58,223 nucleotides of DNA from a virus. The notes below the pieces were generated by a model. It was not told the DNA's origin and did no database searches. It was given only the letters and a program-made list of their open reading frames with translations. Positions within the stretch are counted from its first letter, which is position 1; every line of letters begins with the position of its first letter. The translations under genes and the position numbers were made by a program. Shown here piece after piece: positions 37,154 to 46,112 of this stretch. The stretch is taken from positions 1-58,223 of the IMG/VR virus record IMGVR_UViG_3300033179_000003; one strand, given 5' to 3'.

Positions 37154-37726
37154 ATGTTTAAAAAGCTTATGCTTGGTACTGCTGCTTTGATCTCTACTGT
37201 TGGTATTGCTCTCGCTATTTCTGGAAATCAGTTAGGCTTTCCGATTATTGGCGGTGCTTCTTATTGTGCCAGTCTTGGTAACGGTGGTGTTTGCAATAGT
37301 ACTATCTCGGCTGGTCCTGCTGTAACTGGCAATGAAACCATCATTGCTAATACCAATCTCCCTAATGGTCAAAATCCTCAAACTGGTTTGCTTTCTATGG
37401 CAGACTTGGGAGCGCTTCCTTATCAGTATGTAGTTGCTACTAACGCCACTACTGCAACTGTTTTATCTACAACTGGCAAACTTGTTCTTGATCCTGCTAC
37501 CACTTTGACCACTTATGGTATTCAACTTCCAGCAGCTAGCACATTAGTTGATGGTCAAACTATTGAAATCAGCTCGTCCAATACTTTGACCGCTTTGCTT
37601 ATTGCTGCTGGCTCAGGCTCTACTGTTAAAAATAACCCCACAGCATTAACTGTTAGTACTACAGCATCGTATGGATATAAGTTTATCTATGTGCTTGCTC
37701 AGACTGCTTGGTATCGCTTACAGTAA
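37154..37726 (+). CDS. Secreted virion-like beta protein
   Basis: This encodes 190 residues after AGGAGCTATC. It begins with a signal-peptide-like sequence (MFKKLMLGTAALISTVGIALA). The rest is Gly/Ala/Thr/Ser-rich beta sequence with LLSMADLGALPYQYVVATNATTATVL and an aromatic end (YGYKFIYVLAQTAWYRL). The ending resembles the gene at 39102. It is possibly a head decoration or tail protein, or an exported factor. Confidence 0.6.
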   Translation: MFKKLMLGTAALISTVGIALAISGNQLGFPIIGGASYCASLGNGGVCNSTISAGPAVTGNETIIANTNLPNGQNPQTGLLSMADLGALPYQYVVATNATTATVLSTTGKLVLDPATTLTTYGIQLPAASTLVDGQTIEISSSNTLTALLIAAGSGSTVKNNPTALTVSTTASYGYKFIYVLAQTAWYRLQ

Positions 37727-37736
37727 GGATTTTCCT

Positions 37737-38801
37737 ATGCTGTTGGGCTTTGCCATTATGGTAGCCTTTGTGCCAAATATAGTAGGGGCTGTTTCCCCTA
37801 CTAATTGGGCTGTAATGTGGATTATCTCGTCTATTATCATTTTAAAAACTAATGTTGAAATGACTGCAATTCATATAATTGGATTGCTGTTCTTATCTTA
37901 TGTCGCATTATCTTTATTATGGTCTCCTCACGGAATGCTACAATTTTTTCAGCTATTCGCCTTAGCCTGCTGCTTTGCGTATGCTTCTACTAAAAAGGAT
38001 ATTCGAGGGATTGTTATAGGACTTTCTTTTGGATTATCAGTATCAGCCATAATTGCTATTTTGCAGTATTTTTCTATAGACATTGGAATTTATCAGATAA
38101 CTCCTAAACCTGTTGGTTTATTTGTTAATTCAAACATTTTTGCTGAAACTTCAGCGATGCTTTTAATATTGATACTAATTTACAGATTGTGGTGGTTTAT
38201 TCCTGTGACTATACCCGGAGTTTTAGTTAGTTCTAGAGCAGTGATAATTGGTCTTGCTACAACATTTTTAGTGTGGGCATGGAGCAAGTCTAAAATTTTG
38301 TCTATAATTTCTGCATTAATTATAGCATCTCTTGCTTTTATAGTAAATCCTAATTTATCTAGCATAGACCAACGATTTGATGTATGGCGAGATACTATTG
38401 AGGGATTTACTTTGCTCGGTCATGGTATAGGATCGTTTGAATATATATTTCCCTTATATGCAAAGCATATTAATGTTTTAGCATATCATTCTGTTAATGC
38501 TCATAATGATATCTTACAATTAATTTTTGAATTTGGGATTGGAGCGGTGCCGCTTTTTATTATGTGTGCGTTGCTCCTGAGTGTAGACAATGAGCACAAA
38601 TATGCAATCATATTTTTTATTGTTATTGGATTATTTGGCTTTCCGTTATATATGGCACTCACTTCGTTTATGGCAGCTATTGTGGCGGGTCAGTTGGCTT
38701 ATCATCGCTTGGCTAATCGCCCTCTTGTCCATGGCATCAGACCAACTATATCTGATTGGTTGGCAGAAGAAGAACGTAGCTATTATAGAATTGGCCGCTG
38801 A
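37737..38801 (+). CDS. O-antigen ligase/polymerase-like membrane protein
   Basis: This encodes 354 residues; the start at 37737 follows AAGGATTTTCC, so longer frames from 37671 are rejected. About ten membrane helices surround a periplasmic loop with RFDVWRDTIEGFTLLGHGIGSFEYIFP and HSVNAHNDILQLIFEFGIGA, the hallmark of Wzy_C/WaaL proteins. These join or polymerise O-antigen sugars at the inner membrane. In a phage it may alter the host surface and exclude rivals. It interrupts the terminase gene pair. A TPR gene overlaps its end in another frame. Confidence 0.85.
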   Translation: MLLGFAIMVAFVPNIVGAVSPTNWAVMWIISSIIILKTNVEMTAIHIIGLLFLSYVALSLLWSPHGMLQFFQLFALACCFAYASTKKDIRGIVIGLSFGLSVSAIIAILQYFSIDIGIYQITPKPVGLFVNSNIFAETSAMLLILILIYRLWWFIPVTIPGVLVSSRAVIIGLATTFLVWAWSKSKILSIISALIIASLAFIVNPNLSSIDQRFDVWRDTIEGFTLLGHGIGSFEYIFPLYAKHINVLAYHSVNAHNDILQLIFEFGIGAVPLFIMCALLLSVDNEHKYAIIFFIVIGLFGFPLYMALTSFMAAIVAGQLAYHRLANRPLVHGIRPTISDWLAEEERSYYRIGR

Positions 38802-39048
38802 TTTATTTCCGATGGATAGAAATTTAGCTTTAGGAACTTCATATTATTTTTTACTTTTACATCAACCATCTGAATTAGCGTTAGCTTATATAGATAGAGG
38901 CTTACTATATGATCCATACGCTGCTGACTTACTTAATGCAAAAATATACTATAGCTATGCGTTGGGAAAAAATGATGAAATGGTTAGAGCGCTCACTAGA
39001 TTATCTGTAATTGCTCCTAATTCAGTAATAAAGAAAAAGGCAAATTAG
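38680..39048 (+). CDS. Membrane-anchored TPR-like protein, overlapping the ligase
   Basis: This encodes 122 residues from a TTG that gives a neat signal anchor (MWRVSWLIIAWLIALLSMAS); ATG 38731 and ATG 38590 are alternatives, and none has a clear ribosome site. After the anchor come helix pairs with TPR-like spacing (FPMDRNLALGTSYYFLL, SELALAYIDRGLLYDPYAADLLNAKIYY). The gene overlaps the ligase by about 120 bases in the +1 frame. Many O-antigen ligases carry C-terminal TPRs, so a +1 frameshift could make one fused protein. Confidence 0.55.
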   Translation: MWRVSWLIIAWLIALLSMASDQLYLIGWQKKNVAIIELAADLFPMDRNLALGTSYYFLLLHQPSELALAYIDRGLLYDPYAADLLNAKIYYSYALGKNDEMVRALTRLSVIAPNSVIKKKAN

Positions 39049-39101
39049 TTCTAGACTGGAGTAAAACTTTTTAACCCAACGAAAGAAGAAGGATATTTAT
39101 T

Positions 39102-39506
39102 ATGTCTATTCCTAAAAGCCCTCCGCAAAACTACACCTCAAGTCGTCAATTGATTGCAGGAAGCGATATTAATAATTTAAGTGATAGGGTTTGTTCATTT
39201 CAAACATTAACTCCTACTGGTGCAACTCAAGCAACAGCCGCGCCAATTGATGCTGCTAATGTTGAAATCCCTGCTGGTGCCGCTGCTGCTGGTATCAGAC
39301 TTCCTATATCTTATCCGGGTGCTGAAGTTTGTGTATTAAACAATAGTGCCAATACACAAAATATTTATCCCGGTGTTGGTGATCAAGTACAAAATGCAGC
39401 TAATGCTTATGCTGCTGCTAATGCTGCTGTGACTGCTGCTACCAATACTTCTTATATTTTCATTTGTATCAAAAAAGGTTTTTGGCAACGCACTGCTACA
39501 TCCTAA
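39102..39506 (+). CDS. Small virion-like beta protein
   Basis: This encodes 134 residues after AGAAGGATATT. It is Ala/Thr/Asn-rich with a repeating beta pattern (PAGAAAAGIRLPISYPGAEVCVLNNS, YPGVGDQVQNAANAYAAANA) and ends TSYIFICIKKGFWQRTATS. It is similar in style to decoration or fibre-associated proteins. A terminator follows. Confidence 0.6.
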   Translation: MSIPKSPPQNYTSSRQLIAGSDINNLSDRVCSFQTLTPTGATQATAAPIDAANVEIPAGAAAAGIRLPISYPGAEVCVLNNSANTQNIYPGVGDQVQNAANAYAAANAAVTAATNTSYIFICIKKGFWQRTATS

Positions 39507-39513
39507 TCTTTTC

Positions 39514-39536
39514 CCCGCGCAAATGCGGGCTTTTTT
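39514..39536 (+). terminator. Intrinsic terminator
   Basis: CCCGC (39514-39518) pairs with GCGGG (39525-39529) across six bases, followed by C and six T. It ends the cargo segment before the small gene at 39550. Confidence 0.8.
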
Positions 39537-39549
39537 GGATTTAAAAATT

Positions 39550-39711
39550 ATGAAACTATCAAACCAACAGATGAGTCAAGCAGTAGCTTCCGCTCGCAAA
39601 TTGATTAAAGAGCATTCAACGCCTTTTATGAACTACAACAAAATGGTCACTGATGATCAGATTTCAGAAGCGTTAACGCAGATTTTAGATAGTGTGACTT
39701 GGGTAAAATGA
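39550..39711 (+). CDS. Small hypothetical protein
   Basis: This encodes 53 residues. The start at 39550 is used because the upstream frame runs through the terminator. It is helical (NQQMSQAVASARKLIKEH, DDQISEALTQILDSV). The function is unknown. Confidence 0.5.
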   Translation: MKLSNQQMSQAVASARKLIKEHSTPFMNYNKMVTDDQISEALTQILDSVTWVK

Positions 39712-39733
39712 ATATATCTTAAAGGTATAGATT

Positions 39734-40372
39734 ATGAAAAAGATTTTATTAGCGCTAGCTTTGCTAATGTTACCCACATTAGCATTAGCTCAAAACTCGC
39801 AACGAAATCCTTGTTATAGTGTTAATGGTGTTGGTTGCAATCCAGTAGGAACTAATACACCGCTTCCTGTTACAGGAAATAGCAACGTTGCAACTTATAG
39901 TGCTAGCGCTGCATTTTCTAATACTACTGTTGGCTCTGGTGATTTATATTGTATTTATGGTAGTGTTACAAAAACTATTAAAGTTAAAGGTGCTAGAATT
40001 ACAGGCGTAGCTAGTGGAGCTAGTACTACCGCAAGTTTATCTTTAGTTCGTAGATCAACGGCAGATACAGGAGGAACACCAACTGTTTTAACAAATGTTT
40101 CAAGTGATAGTAACAATCCGGCCGGAACTGCCACAGTAACTCAATATGGTGGAGCTAATTTACCCACGGCTGGAGCAACAGTTGGAAATGTTAGAAGTAG
40201 GTACATTTCACTACCATTGCCTACTGTTGTTGGCGTATCTGAAGGCTTATTTCAATTTACCCCTTATTGGGACCAACCTCAAGTATTACGTGGAGTAAAT
40301 CAAGGTTTGTGTGTAAATGCTTCTGCTAATAGTACATCTTGGGCTATAGATATGGAATGGTCAGAAGAGTAA
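39734..40372 (+). CDS. Secreted virion-like protein
   Basis: This encodes 212 residues. A textbook signal peptide (MKKILLALALLMLPTLALAQ) has cleavage after residue 19. The mature part starts NSQRNPCYSVNGVGCNPVGTN and is a beta domain (TKTIKVKGARITGVASGASTTASLSLVRRST) like proteins found next to terminase and tail genes in several phages. It directly precedes the large terminase gene. Its function is unknown. Confidence 0.65.
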   Translation: MKKILLALALLMLPTLALAQNSQRNPCYSVNGVGCNPVGTNTPLPVTGNSNVATYSASAAFSNTTVGSGDLYCIYGSVTKTIKVKGARITGVASGASTTASLSLVRRSTADTGGTPTVLTNVSSDSNNPAGTATVTQYGGANLPTAGATVGNVRSRYISLPLPTVVGVSEGLFQFTPYWDQPQVLRGVNQGLCVNASANSTSWAIDMEWSEE

Positions 40373-40378
40373 ATTACT

Positions 40379-41824
40379 TTGGAACTCGAATTTCCCGACC
40401 GCTTATCTTTTCTTTTAACCACGTCTGCCAGATGGAAAGTAGCATACGGTGGACGTGGAGCAGGTAAGACTGAGAATTATGCTATTGCTCTTATACTTTT
40501 AAGTCGTACTAAAAAGCTTCGTATTCTTTGCGGTCGTGAATTTCAAAACTCTATTGATGAAAGTGTTAAGCAAACACTTGAAGCTAATATTGAAAATATG
40601 GGATTAAGCGACGAATTTTTAATTTTAAATAAACAGATTATTCACAAAAGGACAGGTTCTCGTTTCTTCTTTATGGGTTTGAGATATAATATTAATAAAG
40701 TTAAATCGCTAGGTAGAATTGATATTTGCTGGTTAGAAGAAGCTGACAAAACATCGAAAACAACGCTTGATAAACTGATACCCACAATTCGAGGTAGGTC
40801 TAGATTAGAAGGTGATAGAGGAGGACCATTTGGATTAGGCCCTGAGATTTGGGTCAGTTACAATCCTGATTTAGATGATGACGAGATTTATATTAGGACG
40901 GTAATACAAAGGGAAAAGTATCTTCCTGACTTTGTTTTGGTCGATAGATCAACAGACGAAGTAATTTTAAATAAAGATGGTTCGCTGTTTACTCCTAACC
41001 CTAGTGAATATGAAGAAAGTAATCAATTTGAAGTAGTTAGATATGCAATAGTTCAAAAAGTAAACTATTGGGATAATAAGTGGTTTCCGCCTGACTTAAG
41101 AATGGAAATGTCGGTTACCAAAGCTTCAAGTGAGACACGATATCTTGAAGTGTGGGAAGGTCATACAAAGCAGGTTCTAGAAGGTGCTATTTACGCTGAT
41201 GAAATTAGGCAAGTTTTAAAAGATGGTCGGAGAGGCGATGTTAAATATAATCCATCAAAGCCTGTTTTTACTTGCTGGGATTTAGGTCATAATGATCAGA
41301 CTGCAATTTGGTTTGTTCAAAGAGTTGGATTAGAATTTAATCTAATAGATTATTATCAAGATCGTTTAAAGAAAATGCCATTTTATATTAAAGTTCTCCA
41401 AGATCGCGGATATAATTACGGGACTATGTTTTTGCCTCATGATGGTGACGACGAAACATTGTCTAATGTTACGCCTAAAAAGCAATTACAGGACATTGGA
41501 TTTACAGTTAGAATAGTAAATCGTCCTTCTAAGAAATCTGTTGGCATCAATGCCGCCAGAAGTATTTTTCCATTATGCAATTTTAGCGAAGCTAAGACGG
41601 CCGATGGTTGGCAGTGCTTACAGCGTTATGCCTATAAGGTTTTAGAAAATGGAGCATTTAGTCGTGAACCGGAACATGACACTCCGTATTCACATGGTGC
41701 TGATGGATTTCAGACATTAGCGTTATCATTAAAGAGTGAGCAAGATAGTAAGAAACCTGCTAAGCGTGAAGAAGGTGCTGGGATGATTTCTAGTCGATCG
41801 ACGGGATGGATGGGAGCATTATGA
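40379..41824 (+). CDS. terL: Terminase large subunit
   Basis: This encodes 481 residues from a TTG six bases after the previous stop. Walker A GGRGAGKT (24-31) and Walker B IDICWLEEAD (114-123) form the packaging ATPase. The nuclease domain has CWDLGHND with D301, PHDGDDE near 353-359 and SHGADG near 438-443. It pumps DNA through the portal and cuts the concatemer. It overlaps the next gene by four bases. Confidence 0.95.
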   Translation: MELEFPDRLSFLLTTSARWKVAYGGRGAGKTENYAIALILLSRTKKLRILCGREFQNSIDESVKQTLEANIENMGLSDEFLILNKQIIHKRTGSRFFFMGLRYNINKVKSLGRIDICWLEEADKTSKTTLDKLIPTIRGRSRLEGDRGGPFGLGPEIWVSYNPDLDDDEIYIRTVIQREKYLPDFVLVDRSTDEVILNKDGSLFTPNPSEYEESNQFEVVRYAIVQKVNYWDNKWFPPDLRMEMSVTKASSETRYLEVWEGHTKQVLEGAIYADEIRQVLKDGRRGDVKYNPSKPVFTCWDLGHNDQTAIWFVQRVGLEFNLIDYYQDRLKKMPFYIKVLQDRGYNYGTMFLPHDGDDETLSNVTPKKQLQDIGFTVRIVNRPSKKSVGINAARSIFPLCNFSEAKTADGWQCLQRYAYKVLENGAFSREPEHDTPYSHGADGFQTLALSLKSEQDSKKPAKREEGAGMISSRSTGWMGAL

Positions 41825-42291
41825 AAATTTGGTTTGATACAGAATTTATCGAAGATGGTAAGACGATTGACCTAATTAGTATTGGTATGGTGCGCGAGGA
41901 TGGAAAAACTTTATACCTAGAAAATCATGATTGTGATTTTAGCAACGCTAGTGAGTGGGTAAAAGCAAATGTAATGTCTAAACTTGGAGGCATTGACGGC
42001 ATTAGATTTAAGCATGAAATCGGTCCCGAGATTGTAAAATTTGCAGGCAATAAGCCTGAATTTTGGGCTTATTATGCTGATTATGATTGGGTGGTTTTAT
42101 GTCAACTATTTGGCACCATGATGGATTTACCAAAAGGTTGGCCAATGTATTGTCGCGATGTAAAACAGCTTTGTGATAGTGTGGGCAATCCTACACTTAA
42201 AAAGCAAAATGACGAATTAGCTCATAATGCTTTATCTGATGCTGTTTGGACTAAAGAAGCATGGGAATATCTTACTGGATTGAAAATTTAA
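41821..42291 (+). CDS. DEDDh 3'-5' exoribonuclease, RNase AS/DnaQ-like
   Basis: This encodes 156 residues starting at MKIWFDTEF (ATGA overlap). Catalytic residues fit DEDDh: D6 and E8, the YYADYDW aspartates (87 and 89), and H135 with D140 in AHNALSDA. The order and size resemble RNase AS, an exonuclease for poly(A) RNA. Its place between terminase and portal is unusual for an RNA-processing enzyme; trimming RNA or DNA during late infection is possible. Confidence 0.82.
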   Translation: MKIWFDTEFIEDGKTIDLISIGMVREDGKTLYLENHDCDFSNASEWVKANVMSKLGGIDGIRFKHEIGPEIVKFAGNKPEFWAYYADYDWVVLCQLFGTMMDLPKGWPMYCRDVKQLCDSVGNPTLKKQNDELAHNALSDAVWTKEAWEYLTGLKI

Positions 42292-44547
42292 ATGTCATAT
42301 GTAGACTTACCAGAAGAGTGGTTTTCCGGTGATGACAAAATCATTGCTGAAGCAAAGCGGCGTTTTAAAGCTTGTGAGGATTGGGAAGCTACAGCACGGT
42401 TAAACTTTGAATATGATTATAAGTTTGCTAATGGCGACTCAGTTAATATGTATCAATGGGATAATTGGGTTGTTGGTGATCGCAGAGACAATAGGAGACC
42501 ATGCTTAACTATCAATAAGACTATGCAGCATTGCTTACAGATTATTAATGACGGTAAGCAGAATAAGCCCGGTGTTAATATTCGTCCTGTTGGCGATACA
42601 GCCTCATTCGAAGCAGCACAGATATTTGAAGAAGTTGTTAGGCATATTGAATATATTTCCAATGCTGAAACCATTTATGATAGTGCATCTGAGTTTCAAG
42701 TACTAGGTGGTATTGGATATTGGAGAATTACCACAGATTATATTTCAGACGATAGCTTTGATCAGGAGATATTTTTAAAACGAGTTAAAGACCCTCGCTC
42801 AATTTATCTAGATCCTGATATTGACGAAGTTGATGGTTCTGATGCTCGCTTTGGTTTTGTTTTTGTTGATAAGCCCACAGATTTATATCGTGCTGAATAT
42901 CCAGAATTTAAAGATATTGGCGGATCAAATATTTTCACTTCAACTAGTGATGGTTGGTTTACTAAAAATCATGTAAGAGTTTGCGAATATTATAGAAAGA
43001 CAAACGATAAAGATCAGTATGTCTGGTTTAAGCTTCCTGAAACCGGAGAAGAGATAGAGGGTTATAAGAGCCAATTACCAAAGGAAGCTATTCAGCAATT
43101 TGAAGAAATTAAAAAGCGTGAAGGCAACATGCCTCCACAAATGCGGACTTTTAAAGAACGCGATGTTGTTAGAGGTAATGTCGAGTGGTTTAAGATTGCT
43201 GGCAATGTTATCATTGATCGCAAGCCTTGGCTTGGTAAGTACGTTCCTATCATTCGCGTTATTGGTAAAGAAACGGTAATTGATGGCCAATTAGATAGAA
43301 GTGGCCACGTTAGACCATTGTTAGACCCACAACGCATTTACAACATTAATTCTAGTGCCAACGTAGAGTATGGAGCTTTGCAGTCTAAATCTCCTATTAC
43401 TGCTCCGGGCGCTGCTGTTGAAGGATATGAAGAATACTATAAAACTGCCAATACAACTAATCATGCTTGGGTGCCATATAACAATTATGATGAAGATGGT
43501 AATAAGCTAGACCGTCCTGAGCGTATGGCACCGCCTCAACCGGGACCAGCTTATATTGAGCAAATGAAAATAGCTCAAAATGAAATGATGATGGTGTCTG
43601 GCCAATATCAGGCACAGATGGGTGAAAACGAAAATGCTAAATCTGGTGTTGCTATTAATCAGAGGCAACGCCAAGGCGACAGAGCTACCTTTCATTTCGT
43701 TGATGGTCTTACTGTGGGCACAAGGAATACAGGAAGGCAGTTGATAGATTTAATTCCTAAAATTTATGATACTAAAAGAATTTTAAATATTCAGGCTAAG
43801 GACGGTACTACTATCAAATTGACTATTGATCCTAATGCGCCAAATGCATTAGAAAAGAAATTGCCAGACAATCCCGATGATGAACAAAATCAGAAGATTG
43901 TCGAAATGATTTTTAATCCTAATATTGGAAAGTATGCTGTAATCTCTGATACTGGTCCGAGCTTCGCAACTAGGCGTCAGGAGGCGTTTAACGCTCTTAC
44001 TCAGATTGCAGCTAACAATAGAGAATTTATGGGTATTGCTGGTGATATCTTGTGGAAAGTTGCAGACTTTCCAGAAGCTCAAGTATTGGCTGAAAGGTGG
44101 AGAAAGATTATTCCGCCTAATATTAGTGGTGATGCTCCTAGCCCACAATTTACTGAAGCTATGCAGCAGGCTAGTCAAAAGATTGAACAACAACTTGCAA
44201 TCATCACTAAGCAGCAAAAAGACTTGGATGATAGAACTAGAGAATTTGACATTAAAGAACGTCAAGTTGCATTGCAAGAGAATGTTGCAGGTAACGAAAG
44301 TATCATCAAATCTATCCAAGAAATTAGAGCAGATTTTGACGCTATTACTAAACGTATTACTGCTATTGGTAATAGTGGTCCTGCTATATCGATTGAGCAA
44401 ATCGCGCCATTGATCAAGCAAACTATTGCGGAAGCTCTGGCAAACGGTGGAGAATTAATTAACTTGCCGGGCATCCATGAAGGTGGTACACATATTGCAT
44501 CGCTGGAACCTAAACCTCCGGTGACAAATGGTGGTGGTAATGCCTAG
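42292..44547 (+). CDS. Portal protein, P22-like
   Basis: This encodes 751 residues, close to P22 gp1. Conserved features: RRPCLTINKTMQHCLQIINDGKQNKPGVNIRPVGD (residues about 65-100), the region around DPRSIYLDPD (about 165), and a helical barrel-like C-terminus with coiled coils (LAIITKQQKDLDDRTREFDIKERQ). It forms the dodecameric DNA channel at the head vertex. Size and sequence style both support the P22 portal family. Confidence 0.93.
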   Translation: MSYVDLPEEWFSGDDKIIAEAKRRFKACEDWEATARLNFEYDYKFANGDSVNMYQWDNWVVGDRRDNRRPCLTINKTMQHCLQIINDGKQNKPGVNIRPVGDTASFEAAQIFEEVVRHIEYISNAETIYDSASEFQVLGGIGYWRITTDYISDDSFDQEIFLKRVKDPRSIYLDPDIDEVDGSDARFGFVFVDKPTDLYRAEYPEFKDIGGSNIFTSTSDGWFTKNHVRVCEYYRKTNDKDQYVWFKLPETGEEIEGYKSQLPKEAIQQFEEIKKREGNMPPQMRTFKERDVVRGNVEWFKIAGNVIIDRKPWLGKYVPIIRVIGKETVIDGQLDRSGHVRPLLDPQRIYNINSSANVEYGALQSKSPITAPGAAVEGYEEYYKTANTTNHAWVPYNNYDEDGNKLDRPERMAPPQPGPAYIEQMKIAQNEMMMVSGQYQAQMGENENAKSGVAINQRQRQGDRATFHFVDGLTVGTRNTGRQLIDLIPKIYDTKRILNIQAKDGTTIKLTIDPNAPNALEKKLPDNPDDEQNQKIVEMIFNPNIGKYAVISDTGPSFATRRQEAFNALTQIAANNREFMGIAGDILWKVADFPEAQVLAERWRKIIPPNISGDAPSPQFTEAMQQASQKIEQQLAIITKQQKDLDDRTREFDIKERQVALQENVAGNESIIKSIQEIRADFDAITKRITAIGNSGPAISIEQIAPLIKQTIAEALANGGELINLPGIHEGGTHIASLEPKPPVTNGGGNA

Positions 44548-45235
44548 CTTGCCCACAGATCAGCCTTACGTAGGACCAAATCTAGGGCCATTGCAGCCTA
44601 ATAGAAATGCTTTGCCTGTTGTTACTGATCCAATGGGTAATGCAACTGGCGTTCCTTCTGATAATCAGTTGCCTAGTGATAGCGTCATTCAACAATTTGT
44701 TGACAGCATGTCACAAAAGATTGGAACAAAGCTCTTAGGTCTTGGCGGTGAGGAACGTTATCAGCTATGGCCAGAGCGAGTGATTAGAGAAGGTATTTCG
44801 GCACCGCACGATGTTATGAATACTACAGTACCTTTAACCTCTGAAGACTTGATCGCCCCGGCCATGTCTATGAGTGCTCTTGCCGGCTCTGGCGGCATTG
44901 CTGGTGCGGGGGAAGAGGCAGGAGCGGCCACCCTAGGCTCTGCTCCGTTCCTGCGTCCAGCGCTTAAATATGAGGGCAAGATTTATAAAGGGCCGGTAGG
45001 TGGCGAGCATTATGATGCCATTCCTCCTACGCTGCACAAGACCTTTCAGCAACAGGCAATGAGCGGGGAGGATTTAAGCAATTTTAATTTTGGGTTTACT
45101 AATCACAAGGGTCAATTCCTATCTAGAGAAGATGCTTTGAAATATGCTATTGATCAGGGATTAATTCATCCTAATAGTGAAGCAGCTAGGGCAGGGACGC
45201 TGACTAGCACAATGCAATTGGAAGGAGCACAATAA
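44540..45235 (+). CDS. Portal-adjacent virion protein candidate
   Basis: This encodes 231 residues starting at MPSLPTDQ. The N-terminus PYVGPNLGPLQPNRN is strikingly like that of the ejection protein at 55201 (PYTGSNLGPLQPKLS). The C-terminal region (LKYEGKIYKGPVGGEHYDAIPP...FGFTNHKGQFLSREDALKYAIDQG) matches a domain common in phage head proteins. It may be packaged in the virion. Confidence 0.6.
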   Translation: MPSLPTDQPYVGPNLGPLQPNRNALPVVTDPMGNATGVPSDNQLPSDSVIQQFVDSMSQKIGTKLLGLGGEERYQLWPERVIREGISAPHDVMNTTVPLTSEDLIAPAMSMSALAGSGGIAGAGEEAGAATLGSAPFLRPALKYEGKIYKGPVGGEHYDAIPPTLHKTFQQQAMSGEDLSNFNFGFTNHKGQFLSREDALKYAIDQGLIHPNSEAARAGTLTSTMQLEGAQ

Positions 45236-45394
45236 ATGAAAAAGTCTAAAACAGCTAAGAAGATGAAAAAAGTCATGGGTGAATTTGGTAGAGGTGAGTT
45301 ACATAGTGGATCAAAGAAAGGCCCTATTGTAACTAACCAAAAGCAAGCTATTGCTATTGGCTATAGCGAGGCTAGGAAAGCTAAGAAGAAATGA
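45236..45394 (+). CDS. DUF6496-like small basic protein
   Basis: This encodes 52 residues starting directly after the previous stop. KKMKKVMGEFGRGELHSGSKKGPIVTNQKQAIAIGYSEARK is the pattern of a small basic family common in phages and bacteria. It probably binds nucleic acid; the role is untested. Confidence 0.7.
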   Translation: MKKSKTAKKMKKVMGEFGRGELHSGSKKGPIVTNQKQAIAIGYSEARKAKKK

Positions 45395-45477
45395 TATATG
45401 ATGAACATGTAGTTGCATATTATTTATATAACTTGATGATTATTCGTAAATCTTCTGGATATATAGTATATGTCTAA
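45391..45477 (+). CDS. Tiny hypothetical peptide
   Basis: This encodes 28 residues with an ATGA overlap upstream and an overlap with the next start. It is Tyr-rich and hydrophobic (VVAYYLYNLMIIRK). It may mainly couple translation of its neighbours. Confidence 0.35.
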   Translation: MIYDEHVVAYYLYNLMIIRKSSGYIVYV

Positions 45478-45880
45478 ATTAAATCATGCCCTAATAACTC
45501 CGCAATCTCTCTTAATCGAGAAGACAGCCCTCGAATTGGCCGCAGTGTTCTATGAGGCAGGACGCAATTCAGGTTTAACTAGCAAACATAAAGATGCTAG
45601 AGCATTTGCAAAAGCTAATGTTGAAAAGTTCATTCCAAAGGCTGTTGATTTGCTAATGGATATCTTGTCTAGACCGGGAACGCCACAAGATCAAAAAGAT
45701 ATGATCTATGACGCCTTTATGGAAAGAACTAACGATCAATCACTTTCAAATATTGGCATTGATGCATTCAAAAATGACACTCCATTCTTGCCAGATAAAC
45801 CAGTTATCTATGATAAACGAACATTAGAAAGTGTTCTTGATCCGAAGTTAATGTTTGAGGAAAGACAGAAAAATGGCTAA
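45470..45880 (+). CDS. Hypothetical late protein
   Basis: This encodes 136 residues. It is helical (LLIEKTALELAAVFYEAGRN, ARAFAKANVEKFIPKAVDLLMDIL) and ends acidic and basic. Its place between portal and scaffold suggests a head-assembly role. The family is not recognised. Confidence 0.65.
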   Translation: MSKLNHALITPQSLLIEKTALELAAVFYEAGRNSGLTSKHKDARAFAKANVEKFIPKAVDLLMDILSRPGTPQDQKDMIYDAFMERTNDQSLSNIGIDAFKNDTPFLPDKPVIYDKRTLESVLDPKLMFEERQKNG

Positions 45881-46112
45881 GAAAATGAAACTTCCTGTTG
45901 CTAGTTCTAAACCAGTGCCAGTAAAAATTGTGCATGATGAACCAATGGAAACAGCTAAAGATGAAAGCCGTGAACGCAAGTGGAAGGCCGAAGACGCACT
46001 TCGCGACATTGAAAGGGCAGAAGGTCATAAACGTGATAAAGATTTAATGGGTGATGTAAAGAAGTTGGCTAAAGAAAAGGTTAAATCATTGAATAAAGTG
46101 TGTGGGCAGTGA
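45873..46112 (+). CDS. Small charged protein
   Basis: This encodes 79 residues starting at MAKKMKLP after TTGAGGAAAG. It is Lys/Glu-rich and helical (SRERKWKAEDALRDIERAEGHKRDKDLMGDVKKLAKEKVK), a pattern seen in a small family near phage portal genes. The role is unknown. Confidence 0.6.
   Translation: MAKKMKLPVASSKPVPVKIVHDEPMETAKDESRERKWKAEDALRDIERAEGHKRDKDLMGDVKKLAKEKVKSLNKVCGQ

Noticed and set aside
37671-37736. Longer start for the O-antigen-ligase-like gene
   Set aside because: It would overlap the preceding gene's conserved C-terminus, and the ribosome site AAGGA lies before 37737.
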